Below, one piece after another: positions 46,141-57,447 of a stretch of 64,000 nucleotides of DNA. Source of the DNA: Brachionus koreanus (lineage: Eukaryota; Rotifera; Eurotatoria; Ploima; Brachionidae). Below the pieces are notes generated by a model, which worked only from the letters and a program-made list of their open reading frames with translations, was not told where the DNA came from and did not search any database. The stretch covers positions 372,699 to 436,698 of the forward strand of contig PJRA01000519.1 of the NCBI GenBank assembly GCA_016987375.1, in the 5' to 3' direction. The position numbers were made by a program, and so were the translations under genes. Positions within the stretch are counted from its first letter, which is position 1, and each line of letters begins with the position of its first letter.

Positions 46141-46300
46141 CAATCAATTTGCACAAATTTTGCAGACTTGCGCAATAGGTGAAACAACAGTTGTTTCACT
46201 TTGTTTCATCTGCAGAACAAATTTATGACTATTGGAACAAGAGTTATAAGATTCTTTACTTTTTGTATTGAAAGTTTTGTATGAAATTTCACAATGCCTA
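46141..46300. repeat. Dispersed short repeat copy with hairpin
   Basis: It carries AATTTGCACAAATTTTGCAG, an inverted TGAAACAAC/GTTGTTTCA pair and GTTTCATCTGCAGAAC, then AGTTATAAGATT and AAATTTCACA. These blocks recur at 28.7, 29.6 and 33.4 kb. Confidence 0.45.
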
Positions 46301-46591
46301 AATTTATTGAATAAAAACAAATAAAGGAAGTAAAAGAAGGGGTTCAAAGATCCTTGCCGCCTTTGATTGTTAAAAATATCAATCGTTGATTTTTTTCTTT
46401 CAAATTTAAATCAAAAAACACTAATCTAAAAACACTTATTTTTTCTATTTTAATTAGACGAATTGTAAAATTCTTTAAATTCTGTTCTGATTTTTATAAA
46501 AAGAAAATAGCATTGAAAAATTCCTTTTATTTTTAGGCTGCTTTAATAAAGCTCAAATAAAAACAAAAGAAGTTTTGAAAATTAAACAAAA

Positions 46592-46831
46592 ATGAAATTT
46601 TTTTCATTAATTTTTATATTAGCTATAAATCTTCTTTTAATTATGGGTCACAACAGTCTAGTTGCCGAAAGTAATTTATCCGAAGATTAAAAAAAATTAT
46701 TTAATTAAAATTTTAAAGAAAATGATCAAAGAAATTCTTTAAAAAAATTAAATAAAAGGTTTTTGTGGGATGAAACAAGTGAAAGCTCCGAAAGTGATCA
46801 GAGAGACTTTGAGCCAAGAAGTTTGAATTAG
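46592..46831 (+). CDS. Small secreted peptide precursor (member E)
   Basis: Exons 46592-46670 and 46719-46831 are joined by a 48-base phase-1 intron (donor GTAATT, acceptor AAAG), giving 63 residues. The first exon is a signal peptide (MKFFSLIFILAINLLLIMG). The second exon encodes NSLKKLNKR, a Lys-Arg cleavage-like site, followed by FLWDETSESSESDQRDFEP. The layout (signal exon, ~50-base phase-1 intron, exon with a Lys-Arg site and acidic mature part) equals that of the peptide genes at 47834-48103 and 59.0-59.7 kb, although the mature sequence is different. Unspliced reading stops within the intron, which supports the splice. A peptide hormone, antimicrobial or other secreted role is only inferred. 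Confidence 0.65.
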
Positions 46832-47833
46832 TTTAATAGTTTAATTAACTTACTTTAAATCATTTTCAAGAACGTGTTGGAGTAGTTTAAATATAATGAA
46901 AATGTAAACTAAATTTTCTAAAATTTAAATAAAACACTTTTTATATGATTTTAAAATTTTTTTCGTTACTCAAATTATAATCTTAAATATAATATATTAT
47001 TTTATCTTGAAGCTAAAAAAGTTTGGTATTTTGAATTTGTCTGGTAAAAAAAATCCCATAACCAAGCTCTATTTTTATTATAATTTTTGATGTGATACTT
47101 AAAATTTATTTTTTATTAAGTAAAAATAAAAGGCCATTTTGGAACTTAAAATTAGTTTTTTATAAATAAAAATAAGCAACAAAAACTGATAAAAAAATAT
47201 TTGCATCCAAGAGTAAAAAATTTCTCTGTGATCAACAATTAATTTTAGACTACAACAATTAGGTTTTCAGTTTTGTATTACATTAATTTTAGATTAAATT
47301 TTGTATAAAAATTTAAATTATTTTTATTGAATTCTTTTAAATTTGTTGTTACTTAAAGTCTTTTGTTCCAGTAGTACTTCCTATGATGGTACTCATAGCA
47401 CAAGTCCCTAAACTCTCCGATTATTTAAGATATCTTTTCTCAAATCTCTCCAATTAATTTTAGCCAGTCTTTTTAAAAATTGGATTCAATTAAAAATTGA
47501 AACGAATAAAATAATAAAATTAGGAAGTATGCAAAGATAATCGTTTTTCAAATTTAAGTTTTCTCCTATAAAAGAAAACATTTTCAAAGGATCAAAAATA
47601 AATCTATTTCAATTTTTTAATAATTATTTATTCTTTTTCTAATTTTATTAATTGTTTGAAAAAGCTATTCAGATAATAATTTAAAAAATTAAATGAGAAA
47701 ATTAAGTGCAAAATTTTGTTTTAAAAAAATATCTGCGGGGTCAAAAATTTATTTTATTCTTAAATTTTCTTTCTACCAAATATTGGATAATCAATTAGAA
47801 ATAAAAATTTCTAAAAAATGAAAAAGAATAAAA
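46832..47833. other. Intergenic
   Basis: AT-rich spacer between two small secreted-peptide genes; its last ~100 bases are the 3' flank of member A and partly match the flank of copy B near 52880-52950. No gene seen. Confidence 0.45.
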
Positions 47834-48103
47834 TTAAAAGCCTTGTCTTTGCATTCCTTGATCACTTCTAACTTGTTCCTGTTGATCTACTGGTTGTTCA
47901 GTTGTCAATTCAGACATGACACTTTGTACCATTGGCAATTCAGTAGTTGTTTCGGATACTTGTTCTACTTGTCTTTTCGATTTTTTCCATTCTATGATAA
48001 ATTTAGAATTTCTAGATTATTTTTTTAAATCGTTACCATCTGCAGAAGCATTTGAAAATAAAACTGCACTTAAGAGCAAAACAACCAAAGATAGATTATG
48101 CAT
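47834..48103 (-). CDS. Small secreted peptide precursor (member A)
   Basis: Two exons: 48103-48037 (67 bases; MHNLSLVVLLLSAVLFSNAS plus AD, a signal peptide) and 47991-47834, with a 45-base phase-1 intron, giving 74 residues. After the signal come EWKKSKR and then the core beginning QVEQVSETTTELPMVQSV, continuing MSELTTEQPVDQQEQVRSDQ and ending GMQRQGF. The Lys-Arg before Gln suggests proprotein cleavage and a possible pyroglutamate N-terminus. No cysteines. The core is Thr/Glu/Gln/Val-rich and nearly invariant among four copies in this window. No known family recognised. Confidence 0.75.
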
Positions 48104-50850
48104 TATTAATTTTATTGACTTCTCTAATTTTTAGCAGGAAATATTCTTTAATAAATTTAAATTTTACTGCTTTTATACCTTTAATTTTTTGCTTATTTTA
48201 AGCACGAACTAATTTTTATTCGGTTTAAAAATATTTTCAGGTTGATGACACTAATTTTTTTAAAAATATGTCGCATTATGAAGAAATGATGAGAAAAATT
48301 TCCTTGATTTATAATTTTAAAAATATTCTTTTTAAAAAATGTAAAATTTCTGCTTTAAATAAATTTTCAATTTATGTTGGCATTGTGAAATTAATCGTAA
48401 ATATTTTTCGTTTTTAAATACTTTTTTTTATCTTCAAACAGTTTGAAAGAAGAGCTATTGATGAATTATCAAAACAAAATTGGAAAAATTTTATAAGAAA
48501 CAAATTTTAGCGTTTAAAATCAAAAGCTTTTGCAAAGTCAATAAAGACACATTTTTTATCTTAATCAACTAAGAATAAGACATAAAACTTGCTCTTACTT
48601 TTTATCTAAATGATCAACAAGAAAATGGACTTTTTGAAAAAATTAAATTCTTTTCTAAGTATTATTTTTTACTTTTGAATGATTTATGAAAATGATAGAA
48701 AAAAATAATTTTTTCAAAATCGTCAAAAAATGTTCCAAAATCGAAATTGAACTTTTCAAAACGCTTAAGACATTTTTTTAGTAAAAATCGTCTAATATTA
48801 AAAGCAATTTGTTCTTTTAAAATAAAAAATTTAAAAAAATTTTTCGGAAACAGATAAAATTGCTAAGTTAATATACATGTTTTAGGTTAATTGAAAAAAA
48901 AATATTAAAGTTTTGTTGTGGAGATTTAATTTAGAATTAAAAAGAAAATTTTCTTTTTTAAAAATCAACTGAGGCACTAGAATATATATAATTTAAATTT
49001 AAACTATATTATTGAAAAATGAATAATGAAATGTTGAAAACTTCAGTCAACATTGATCACTTAAACACAAAAGAATTTAATAATCTTGAATAAAATATTC
49101 AAAAGTCTTTTTTCCACTTCTTGATTTGGCCAATGCTTCTATTAGGTTAGTGCTGTTTCTTAAAATATATTTGGTTCTAATTTTTATCATGAAAAATTGA
49201 AATCTATTCGGAAATTTTTTTCAATGTCGAATTGAACAAGCATTAAACCCTACAATTTCCTCTTTTAAGACTTTTCATTGCGAGCCTTCAAATAGGCCAG
49301 TCATTCATTACTACTTCATTACTTGTGATTGATAAAAAGTGGATATAATTTCAAAGACAATGTGAAATTACAAATAAATTTTTAGATATGTAAGAATTTG
49401 ATCATAAAAGTATGAAAAAAGTTTGATATAATTATCCCAATTTCAAAACTTTTGAACCGACTTTTATTTTTAAATTTATTTTTTAATAAAAATAAATTAT
49501 TAATTTTATTTGATTATAAATATTTAAGAGTTTATTATATTTTTATTCTAAGTGTGATTTATCAAATTGTAGAAAAAAAAAACTCTACAAATTAGTGTTT
49601 TTAATTTCTTTTGTTTGATCTCAGTTTTTCGTCAAATTCAATAAATAAAATATTTTAGCTAAATAAAATAATTAATTTCAAAACTTTTGCATCATAGTGT
49701 ATTGTGCTTTAAAATATAGTTGATCAAACGATCTTTTTATTAGACTCTCAAAATTCTTAGAAAGACAAACTCTTTTAAATGAATCAAATAAATTATTTTA
49801 AAAATTATGACCGAGACAAGATGAAGAAAAAATTCTAATAAGTTTATATTTAGTCTTAAAATATTTATTTTTGTTTATTTAATTTTCTTATATTAATTAA
49901 TAAAACTATTAATTGATTGATTTTTATTTAAATATTGAGCTCATACATAATTTGAAAAAAAAAGCATTTTAAATATTTTCCTCAAAAATTATTACAAAAA
50001 AAATTTTTAGGTATAATAGCTTGTTTACATGCTAAGCAAAACATTTTAAACCAAATTCAAGCATAATGATTGTTCTCAGTCAGATTTTTGATGCATAAAA
50101 ATTGGGAGAAGCTTTGCAGATTTAAAAAATTATGCTTCTAATAATCTTCTTCTTCTTCTATAAAATTTTAATATGAGAAAAGGTTAAATCAAACATCATA
50201 TTTCTTTAATTTCGTTCTTTAATTTTTGATTTTTACTTTAATATTTTTTTATAAAAATAAAATTTTTATATCAAGTGGTTTAATACTTGAAAGCCCACTA
50301 GAAAATTAAAATTTAGCTATGAAAACTTTTTAAAAGTATCATAGCTAAATTTTTAGTTTAGATATGCGTTTTTGTGTATACTTGAAGCCTCTAGATCGGA
50401 ATAGTTTTAATAAATTGCAGACCCCTTTATAATTAGCTAATTAACGTTTAAAGATTTATTTTCGAAATTTTAAAAAAAATTTAATGCTATCAATAAGTTT
50501 AGTTTAATTTATTACGTTAATAAAATTATTATTAATTATACATAAAATAAAATTATTAATTTTATGTAATATGGGTTTAAATTTTAAAAAAATTGAAGAA
50601 AACCTGGGACTTAAGTTAGAAAATAAATTAGAAAATAAGAAATTTGGTGATCTTATGTATATTTTGGTCTCGTAATCGGCCCAAACAAGTAATATATATA
50701 TATATTACATTATAATCTTATATTAATATTTTACTAAAAATTAAAAAAAATATTTGATAGTTTTTCTTCTAGAAATAATTAAATCTTGTCATTTTGCTGA
50801 ATTGAAGGTTTAGTTGATTAATCGGTTTATTTGGATACCAATGATATGTG
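48104..50850. other. Large intergenic AT-rich region
   Basis: No gene is supported with confidence. A short minus-strand frame at about 49072-49170 (KYILRNSTNLIEALAKSRSG ... FEYFIQDY then stop), preceded by an AG, looks more protein-like than its surroundings and could be a stray terminal exon. A perfect palindrome GTAATATATATATATATTAC lies near 50688-50707. Confidence 0.4.
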
Positions 50851-51117
50851 TTAATGATAATATCGACCATGTTTATGTCGATGGGAGTAATATCCAGAAT
50901 AATAGTTGTATTTTCTTCTTTCAGCATCAGCAAATTCATAAAAGTCAATCCTGTTGTCATTATTTCTATCCATTAAAGAGAATTCATAATTTGCATGTAT
51001 ACGATTTGAAACAGGATCAAGATACGGGTGTTTATATTGATAATATGCTTCGTATTCATTTCTATCAATCAAATCGTCTATGCCACTTATTTTTCGAAAT
51101 TTTCGCAAAAGAGACAT
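50851..51117 (-). CDS. Small EF-hand protein
   Basis: 88 residues from the first ATG, unspliced. Near residues 50-63 the sequence DRNNDNRIDFYEFA is a complete EF-hand loop (Asp1, Asn3, Asp5, Arg7, Asp9, Glu12), preceded by a plausible E helix (NYEFSLM). A weaker region DDLIDRNEYEAYY may be a degenerate first hand. The tail is rich in Tyr and His (YNYYSGYYSHRHKHGRYYH). No signal peptide. Likely a calcium-binding protein; a longer spliced form cannot be excluded. Confidence 0.65.
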   Translation of the reverse strand: MSLLRKFRKISGIDDLIDRNEYEAYYQYKHPYLDPVSNRIHANYEFSLMDRNNDNRIDFYEFADAERRKYNYYSGYYSHRHKHGRYYH

Positions 51118-51890
51118 TTTTTTCCAAGTTTAAATATTTTTTTTCTCTTTAAATTTTGAGGTTTATGATGTAAATTTAAATTAAATATTTGATTTTGAAA
51201 TTATATCTAAATTGTATATTTTGATTTCAATATATATGCGATTTTGCAAATAAAAATGGTGTGAGACTTTGGTTGATTGATTTTGATCGTGTAGAATATC
51301 TTTTGAATAATTTCTTTTTCTATGTTTCTGTCTCAATAACATTGAATGAAAAAAAATATTTCGAAATTTCGATTTTCTAATTGAGTTTAATATTGAGTCT
51401 ATTAACAATATTACTTTCGAAAAAAAATCAAATTTTGAATTCTTGAATATTGCAGAATTTATCAATTTATTTTGTAAAAGAAATATTAATCACATTGAAG
51501 TTAATTGATGAAAAATTTTCTCATCTTTTTTAATATATGGTTATATTTTTAAAAATATGGTTAGTTTTTTTGGAAGTAATTGCGTACTTAGATTTTCCAA
51601 ATTTTAATATGCTTTAGGCATTGTAAAAAGTGAAAAAACGTAATTAAATGTATATATTTTTAAAAAATTGTTTAAAAGTCACAAGTCTCAAGCCAAGTCA
51701 AAGTCCGGACTTTAATAGTTTTTTTAAATCGATACAAATTATAAAAAAAAAATTTTTATTCTAAATTTTTATTAATTAAGATTCTCTTTTGCTTACAATA
51801 AAAAAGTTTTTTTCAATTTAGTTCTTATTATCCATATTTCTAACCAGTGAAGTTGCTTTCTAGTTTTTTGTCAGTTAATAATGACCTATG
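51118..51890. other. Intergenic
   Basis: AT-rich DNA. A minus-strand open frame at 51181-51465 has no recognisable domain and is probably chance. Confidence 0.45.
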
Positions 51891-52680
51891 TGGTTAGTTG
51901 ATATAACCAGATTTATTAAAATGCTTTTAAACTGGTCCTGGAGAAGCTGAAATAATCAAGGGTTTAGGATAAATAAGTATTGTAATGAGATTTCTCATAA
52001 AAAAATCTTAAAAGTGTCATATAGCCGTCAGAAAACCCTTTCTAAGCATAAAAGATAGATATAAGTGGTCTAAACAGAGACTTAATTGGACGAATAGTGA
52101 TTAGTTTAGAGTTATCTTCAGTGATGAGTCCAATTTTGAAGTCTTTAATCGTAAATCAAGCGTAAAAGTAAAAAGATTTAAAAATGAAAAGTTCCATCCT
52201 AAGTTCGGTATACAAAACGGTTGAAGTTCAGCTGGTATATGCGGATACATTTCTTACAAAGCCACTGGTATATGCAACATTTATACAGGAAGAATTAAAC
52301 AATTTGTCTGGATCAACACCTTGGAAAACAATCTTTTACCATCTGTTGAACTCCTATTTCAACCAAATGACCCTTTGATTTTTCGTAAAGATGGCGATTC
52401 GGTACATACTGCTCACTCAGTAAACGACTGGTTCAAAGAGCAGAACATTGAGGTTCTATCAAAGAATGATTGTTCACCAAATCTCAATACATTCGAGAAC
52501 TTATGGTCAAACATGGATGCCAAATTGGGAGACAATAAAATAACCTCAATTGAGCATTTAAAAGAGGTTTTGCTGAAAGAATAGTTAAAGATACCGTCTG
52601 AGTACGTATAAAATTCGATTGAATCAATGCCAAAGACGGTTGCTTCAAGTATTAGGACAAGTTCGTAAACTCTCAAATTA
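51891..52680 (+). pseudogene. Tc1-like transposase relic
   Basis: Across frames the plus strand gives FRVIFSDESNFEVF (first catalytic Asp block), KVKRFKNEKFHPKFG, then LLPSVELLF, DGDSVHTAHSVNDWFKEQNI (second Asp region, normally Q-D-N-x-x-x-H) and SPNLNTFENLWSNMDAKLGD, the degenerate NPIENLW block. The order and spacing are those of Tc1 transposases. Stops and frameshifts throughout. No inverted repeats recognised. Confidence 0.75.
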
Positions 52681-52954
52681 GTTTATGTTATGCTTTCTTG
52701 TAACTTTTCTATTTTTCCTAGTCCCATGGATTCTATTCAAAATTGAATAAATTAAATTAGAAAATTATTAAGAATGCAAATTTTTCGTTATTTGAATTTC
52801 AAAATATTTTAATTTTATTTTTAAAATTTAAAAAAAATAATAAAGACAAAAATTTTATTTATTTTTATTTAAACATCTACCGAACCGAAAAATTGATTTT
52901 ATTCTTAAATTTTTTTAACTACCAAAATTTTTAAATTGATGAAAAAGAATAAAA

Positions 52955-53112
52955 TTAAAAGCCTTGTCTTTGCATTCCTTGATCACTTCTAACTTGTTCC
53001 TGTTGATCTACTGGTTGTTCAGTTGTCAATTCAGACATGACACTTTGTACCATTGGCAATTCAGTAGTTGTTTCGGATACTTGTTCTACTTGTCTTTTCA
53101 ATTTTTTCCATT
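52955..53112 (-). pseudogene. Secreted-peptide core exon (copy B), no signal exon
   Basis: A 158-base exon almost identical to exon 2 of member A, including the acceptor CATAG, the stop and the 3' flank; the visible coding change is Ser to Leu just before Lys-Arg (WKKLKR). The stretch upstream on the minus strand up to the repeat at 53268 contains no signal-peptide exon, so this is either an orphan duplicate or an alternative exon of a gene whose first exon lies elsewhere. Near-perfect conservation indicates a recent duplication or conversion. Confidence 0.65.
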
Positions 53113-53267
53113 CTATGATTTTAAGAGAAATTTAGTTAGAATTCCACAAATTTTTATATTAGAATAACCCCAAAATAAAAATTTTTTTTTTATTATTCGA
53201 AACCAGTTTGATTAAAATGACAATAAAAATTAAAAAAAAATCTTTATTTTACTAATTTTTTGTCTTT

Positions 53268-53345
53268 TTCACATCTGTTTAGACAATCCCAGTGACTGCT
53301 GTTCTACCGGATGACTTTAATGTTCGCTATCAGATACGGAAATTT
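53268..53345 (-). pseudogene. Degraded copy of the 26.76-kb small gene
   Basis: Minus-strand translation reads KISVSDSEH, stop, SHPVEQQSLGLSKQM, stop, K-R-Q-K. It aligns residue for residue with SIKLSDNEYSSHPVEKESLG and L-S-K-Q of the small ORF at 26759-27052, and the DNA matches as well. Two stops make it a relic. Confidence 0.6.
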
Positions 53346-53855
53346 TGTCACTTGTCTGTTGATATTCAAGTCCAAAGACCGAGTAACTGGCCAACCTGAG
53401 ATATAATCTTTATCTCTCTAAAGTAAAGACAGTCATGGACTAACCTATAATAACTCTTTGTTTCCTTTTGCACAGGAAATCATTTAATCAATTGGTGATC
53501 ATATCTCGAAAACCATATACATTGATTTAAAAAAGTAACAGTCTCTGTGAAACTCGATCAAAGGCTTCGAAAAATCACTGTATATAACATCGATTGAAGA
53601 GCCTGGGTTGAGAGTTGCTGTGACGAAATCCAATTATTCTAATAGGGTTGGTCGAACAGAACTATTTTGACATGAAGCCTTGCTGCGTATACGATCTTTT
53701 ATTAGACTCTAAAGAATCTTACAGAGCCATATTTTTATGGACACTGGGCGGTAATTACTCGTTGTAAGTTTGTTTCCTTTCTTGAATAAAGGCGTCACAT
53801 TCTTCATTTTCCAAATTATTCTTGTGAAAGAGAAAGTCAAAATAATACCGTTGGA
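53346..53855 (-). pseudogene. LINE reverse transcriptase fragment
   Basis: Minus-strand frames show W-K-M-K-N-V-T-P-L-F-K-K-G-N-K, then SNYRPVSI, then IDVIYSDFSKAFDRVSQRLL: the N-terminal fingers/palm blocks (P-x-x-K-K-G, N-Y-R-P-x-S, D-F-x-K-A-F-D) of a Jockey/CR1-type reverse transcriptase. Frequent stops. It joins directly to a mariner relic at about 53855. Confidence 0.75.
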
Positions 53856-54731
53856 CTAACAAAACGTAATCAAGGTCTTCATTATACTCATGTATAAATG
53901 GGAGCAGTCGTTTATTCAAGCATTCGTCGATATAGATGCTCGAATTAATGGCAACCGACTTTCATAATCGAAAAAGAGGCTTAGAAATACCTCGATCAGA
54001 TATTGCTATCCAAAGAAGCACCTTCTTTGTAAACTTCTCTTTTCCAGCAAACCGAACACTGTCCGGATTAGGAGACTTATCATTTGTGTAATATCCAGCA
54101 TTTCCCGGCATGTTTTCGCCCGCCAAAGTAAAGTACTTTTCGTCGTCCAAAATAAGCGAACATGGTGAACGATATAGCATAATTGAAAGTTTTTTACTCA
54201 ATTTCTTGGCTTTCTCATGCTGTACGGCGCTGTATTTTGGTGTTTTTTCACGTTTACGATATGAAATATCCATTTTTGTTAACTGCCTGCCAACTGTTGT
54301 CTGGTGGACATCAAATTTTCTTGCTAGACGCCTTTGACTCACTCCAGTTCGGTTATTGGTCAATCTCTTAAGTTTTGTCTTCCTTGCAGCTGTCCAGGTA
54401 GTTGGACGACCAGTATTATTGTCTTATTGTCCTTGATCGGGTCTCCAATTTGAATACGGTCGATCATATTATATATAGTGCTTCGAGCGATTCCTTGCTT
54501 AGTAAAGTGCGCTACAATCTCTGATTTTACCATTTGTGAAATCATATTTTTGACTGTTTTTCGAAAAGCCTCTCGTTCAGACACAGAAAGTCCCATTTAA
54601 AAAATTTTTTTTTGCAATATTATAGCTAATTTTTAGTAGTTTATGAATAAATATATATATGATCCCCTGATCATTTGATGATCGGGCAAGTTAACTCAAC
54701 TTTTGTCCATTTACTTATGCATCACCCGTTA
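53856..54731 (-). pseudogene. Mariner/Tc1-superfamily element, truncated
   Basis: The transposase starts at ATG 54596-54594 (MGLSVSEREAFRKTV), with a helix-turn-helix (ARSTIYNMIDRI), a frame change near 54365, a second HTH (SQRRLARKFDVHQTTVGRQL), then LILDDEKYFTLAGENM with the first catalytic Asp, KVLLWIAISDRGISKPLF, and after another frame break AINSSIYIDECLNKRLLPFI. The part with the later catalytic residues is cut off by LINE sequence. The outer end near 54676-54731 (GGGTGATGCATAAGTAAATG on the minus strand, ending in TA) looks like the terminal inverted repeat. Confidence 0.8.
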
Positions 54732-55300
54732 CAATATTCTGAACAATACCAAATACCATTAAATGTGAATGTGTTTCACAATTCAGGCATTTAAAAGACT
54801 TTTTACAAAAAATACAATAAAAGTTTTTCGATTTGAGTTATAACCATCGGTTTGTCAATTAATAAATCTGGACTTATAACTGAAGCGCGATACTCTGGTA
54901 AAACCAAAACATTAATTAAATCTTTTAAAAATAAAAACTCAAAAAAGCTTAACTTAAAAGAATAAAATTTACCAATTTGATTTGACTAGCTTCATCGGTC
55001 TCAATCGACTTATTCATTTTTTATTTAATTTTTTTTGAAGAAAATTTTAGAAAGATGAGATTCCTATAAATTAAAAAGCAACAAATTAAAACAAAAATTT
55101 AAGTTTAAGTCAAAGCATCAAGTTTTTAAAAATTGTTCAAAAAGTAAAATAAATTTTTTCCAGAATTAATTTGTTTTTTAAATTCCTTTCATCTTTCATT
55201 CGTTTTTTTATATTCAAAGCTTTCATCAAATGATTCCTCACTATATTTAAAACTCTCGTTTTTATCAGTCTCTACATTAATTCCCAATTGTACAGAAATT
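54732..55300. other. Intergenic with possible gene remnant
   Basis: On the minus strand 55017-54973 reads MNKSIETDEASQIKL and is followed by a GTAAAT, and farther on VLVLPEYRASVISPDLLIDK and FYCIFCKKSFKCLNCETHSH appear in different frames. This may be a broken gene next to the mariner end, but the frames do not join by simple splicing. Confidence 0.25.
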
Positions 55301-55705
55301 GATTAACAGTTCTTCAGCATTCGATGATGAAACTTAATTTTGATGTATATTTGGATGCCAAAAACGATTTGATACGTTTTTTCATGCAAGTTTTTGTTAA
55401 ATCGCTCGAAAGTGAGGCCAAAGAAAAGAATAGCTTTGTATTTAATACGTTTATTTCGGCTTAAACAAAAGCGTTCATAAATTAGCGTTTCCCAAAATCC
55501 CTTTCTTTCTACAATCCAACCCCAATTTATATCGAGAATTATATAACTATTCGTACCACGCCGCGTTACTGTCATATGCTGGTAGCGTGACCGATCACAT
55601 GCAGAATAAAATAAAGTCATGTCATAAATAACTTGACGCTCACAATATACTTGATAGATAAATAAGCATCTGTGGTGGACATCACAACCTTCCCTCTCTT
55701 TAAAC
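55300..55705 (-). repeat. Possible 3' LTR with polypurine tract
   Basis: On the minus strand AAAGAGAGGGAAGG near 55705-55690 is a polypurine tract, directly followed by TGTGATGTCCACCACAG. About 180-260 bases farther come a GATATAAATTGGGG (TATA-like) and AATAAACG, as expected inside an LTR. The 105-codon open frame at 55303-55620 lies within this stretch and is not taken as a gene. Upstream (55706-55900) is interrupted coding-like sequence, perhaps the end of pol. No second LTR found. Confidence 0.35.
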
Positions 55706-55909
55706 AGAAATTATTGACCACCAATTAAAAACCGTAGCAATATCAACATTAAAGGGATCAAATTACTAGGTAGCTCTTTAAGAAGAGGGAATTGGCTGCT
55801 GGAACTGTGGATACGGTAAGAACAGCAAAGCCACCTTCGAGTTAATTTGATTAAAAGTAATATTTTTTTTAAAGTTGTTTTTATAATTATTTTTTCAATC
55901 ATGTTATTT

Positions 55910-57447
55910 GAAGAAGCTTAGAACTGTTGAAGCGTTGTGGATAATTAGGAGTCAATCGTCAAGTCATTTCGTCAAAAGTGACACAAGGAAATAACTAAAT
56001 AAACGTATTTTTAAAAATTTATTAAATTTATTTTTTTTAAGTTTTAAATTTTTTAAGATCCCGAAGCCGCTGAATACAAAGACGAAAAAAATAATTAAAA
56101 TTCTATTCCAAAAGCAGCAATTTATTTTTAAATTATTTATTTTTTAAGTTAATTTTATGATTTTTTCATTTGTTTCAATAAAGTTAGGAAAAAAAGAACT
56201 ATTTTTCCAAAAAAAAATTCTTCAGAAATAATTAGAAATTCTTAATTAGATCTCAATCAAGATTAGCCTTAGAATATGATTTTAACTTGATTAATCTTAA
56301 TAATTCTTGACTACATTTGTGTAAGCTTTTTCAAAAAAATCCTTAACAGGATATTTTAAGATCCTAAAAAGACTAAAGATTTTTTTGGATAATTTGTTAG
56401 GATTCTATACCGTCCTGGACAGTTTCCAGTTAGGAATCCTGACAGGATCATAATTAGGATCTGAGTGGGAATTGGTTTCTGGGCTTTCACTTTGAACTTT
56501 TTAAATAAAAATATTTTTTTAAATTTAACCAAAAATTTAAAAATAAATAAAGATAATTGATATAAAAAAAAATCAATTAATTTTTGAGAAGAAAATAAAT
56601 TTTAGATTTTATAAAAAAAATTTCTTATCTTTAAAAATACAAAATTAACAAAATTTAAAAAAATGAATAAGAAAAATGTGGAATAATAGAAAAGTCATTT
56701 TTAAAAAACAAGTTTAATAAAGTGATTTTATTATATTTTTCTTTAACATCTTAATTTTAGCTAAAAGTTTAAACAAATAGATTATCTAAACGTTTTATTG
56801 AGAAGTAAAAATAATTATTTTTTTGAGAAAAAATCTAATTGTAATATAGAAATGTATTAATGTTTTTTAAGAGGACCCTGTAAAAATAAACTTTAACATG
56901 AGCTCATAATATTTCCAAAGTCTAGTAAGACTTTAACTTTTGACCAACTCTGATACTAAAATATATGTTAAAATTTGTTATTTTTAAATTCTAAAAAACT
57001 GGAGGTCAGTGTTTAAATTTAGCCCTTTTCCTAGGTAAAATAAAAAATTTAATTTTATTTTTTATATCAATAAAAACAATGATAAAATTAAACCTAATTA
57101 ATTTTTTTGGTCTAATCAAAAGCCAAATAATGGCTAGCTTTAAATTTTAAATTTTTTTACTGTACAAATTTGAAAAATAATTGATAAGAAAATTCTAAAT
57201 CTTAAAGGATTAAAATTTAGATATCTTGAAACTTTTAAAATAAAGTATTTTTTTTTATCTTTCGATCTAAAATTTTGTCGAATATGAAAATCTCTTCTAA
57301 ATGTGAGCAAAATATGCATTTAGAGCAATCCTTAATCAAAAAGTCATTATCTGTTAAAAAAATCTACAATATGTTCATTTTATAAAACTTTCTTTTTGAA
57401 TAAATTTTTCCAAATTAAAAAAAAAAAATAACCCAAAGTCGATAGCA
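55910..57447. other. Intergenic
   Basis: AT-rich. A patch at 56340-56465 is dense in AGGAT/ATCCT motifs in both orientations. No gene seen. Confidence 0.5.

Noticed and set aside
47843..48134. Plus-strand frames over the secreted-peptide exons (also at 52964-53167 and 59430-59705)
   Set aside because: They recur only because the minus-strand peptide exons are duplicated; the minus strand has signal peptide, splice sites and shared stop context.
50814..51152. 112-codon plus-strand frame opposite the EF-hand gene
   Set aside because: Antisense to a clear EF-hand loop; composition is low-complexity His/Phe-rich.
51181..51465. 94-codon minus-strand frame upstream of the EF-hand gene
   Set aside because: AT-driven composition, no motif, no splice link to the EF-hand frame that I could support.
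55303..55620. 105-codon minus-strand open frame as a protein gene
   Set aside because: It lies after a polypurine tract inside an LTR-like stretch with TATA and AATAAA signals, and shows no domain.
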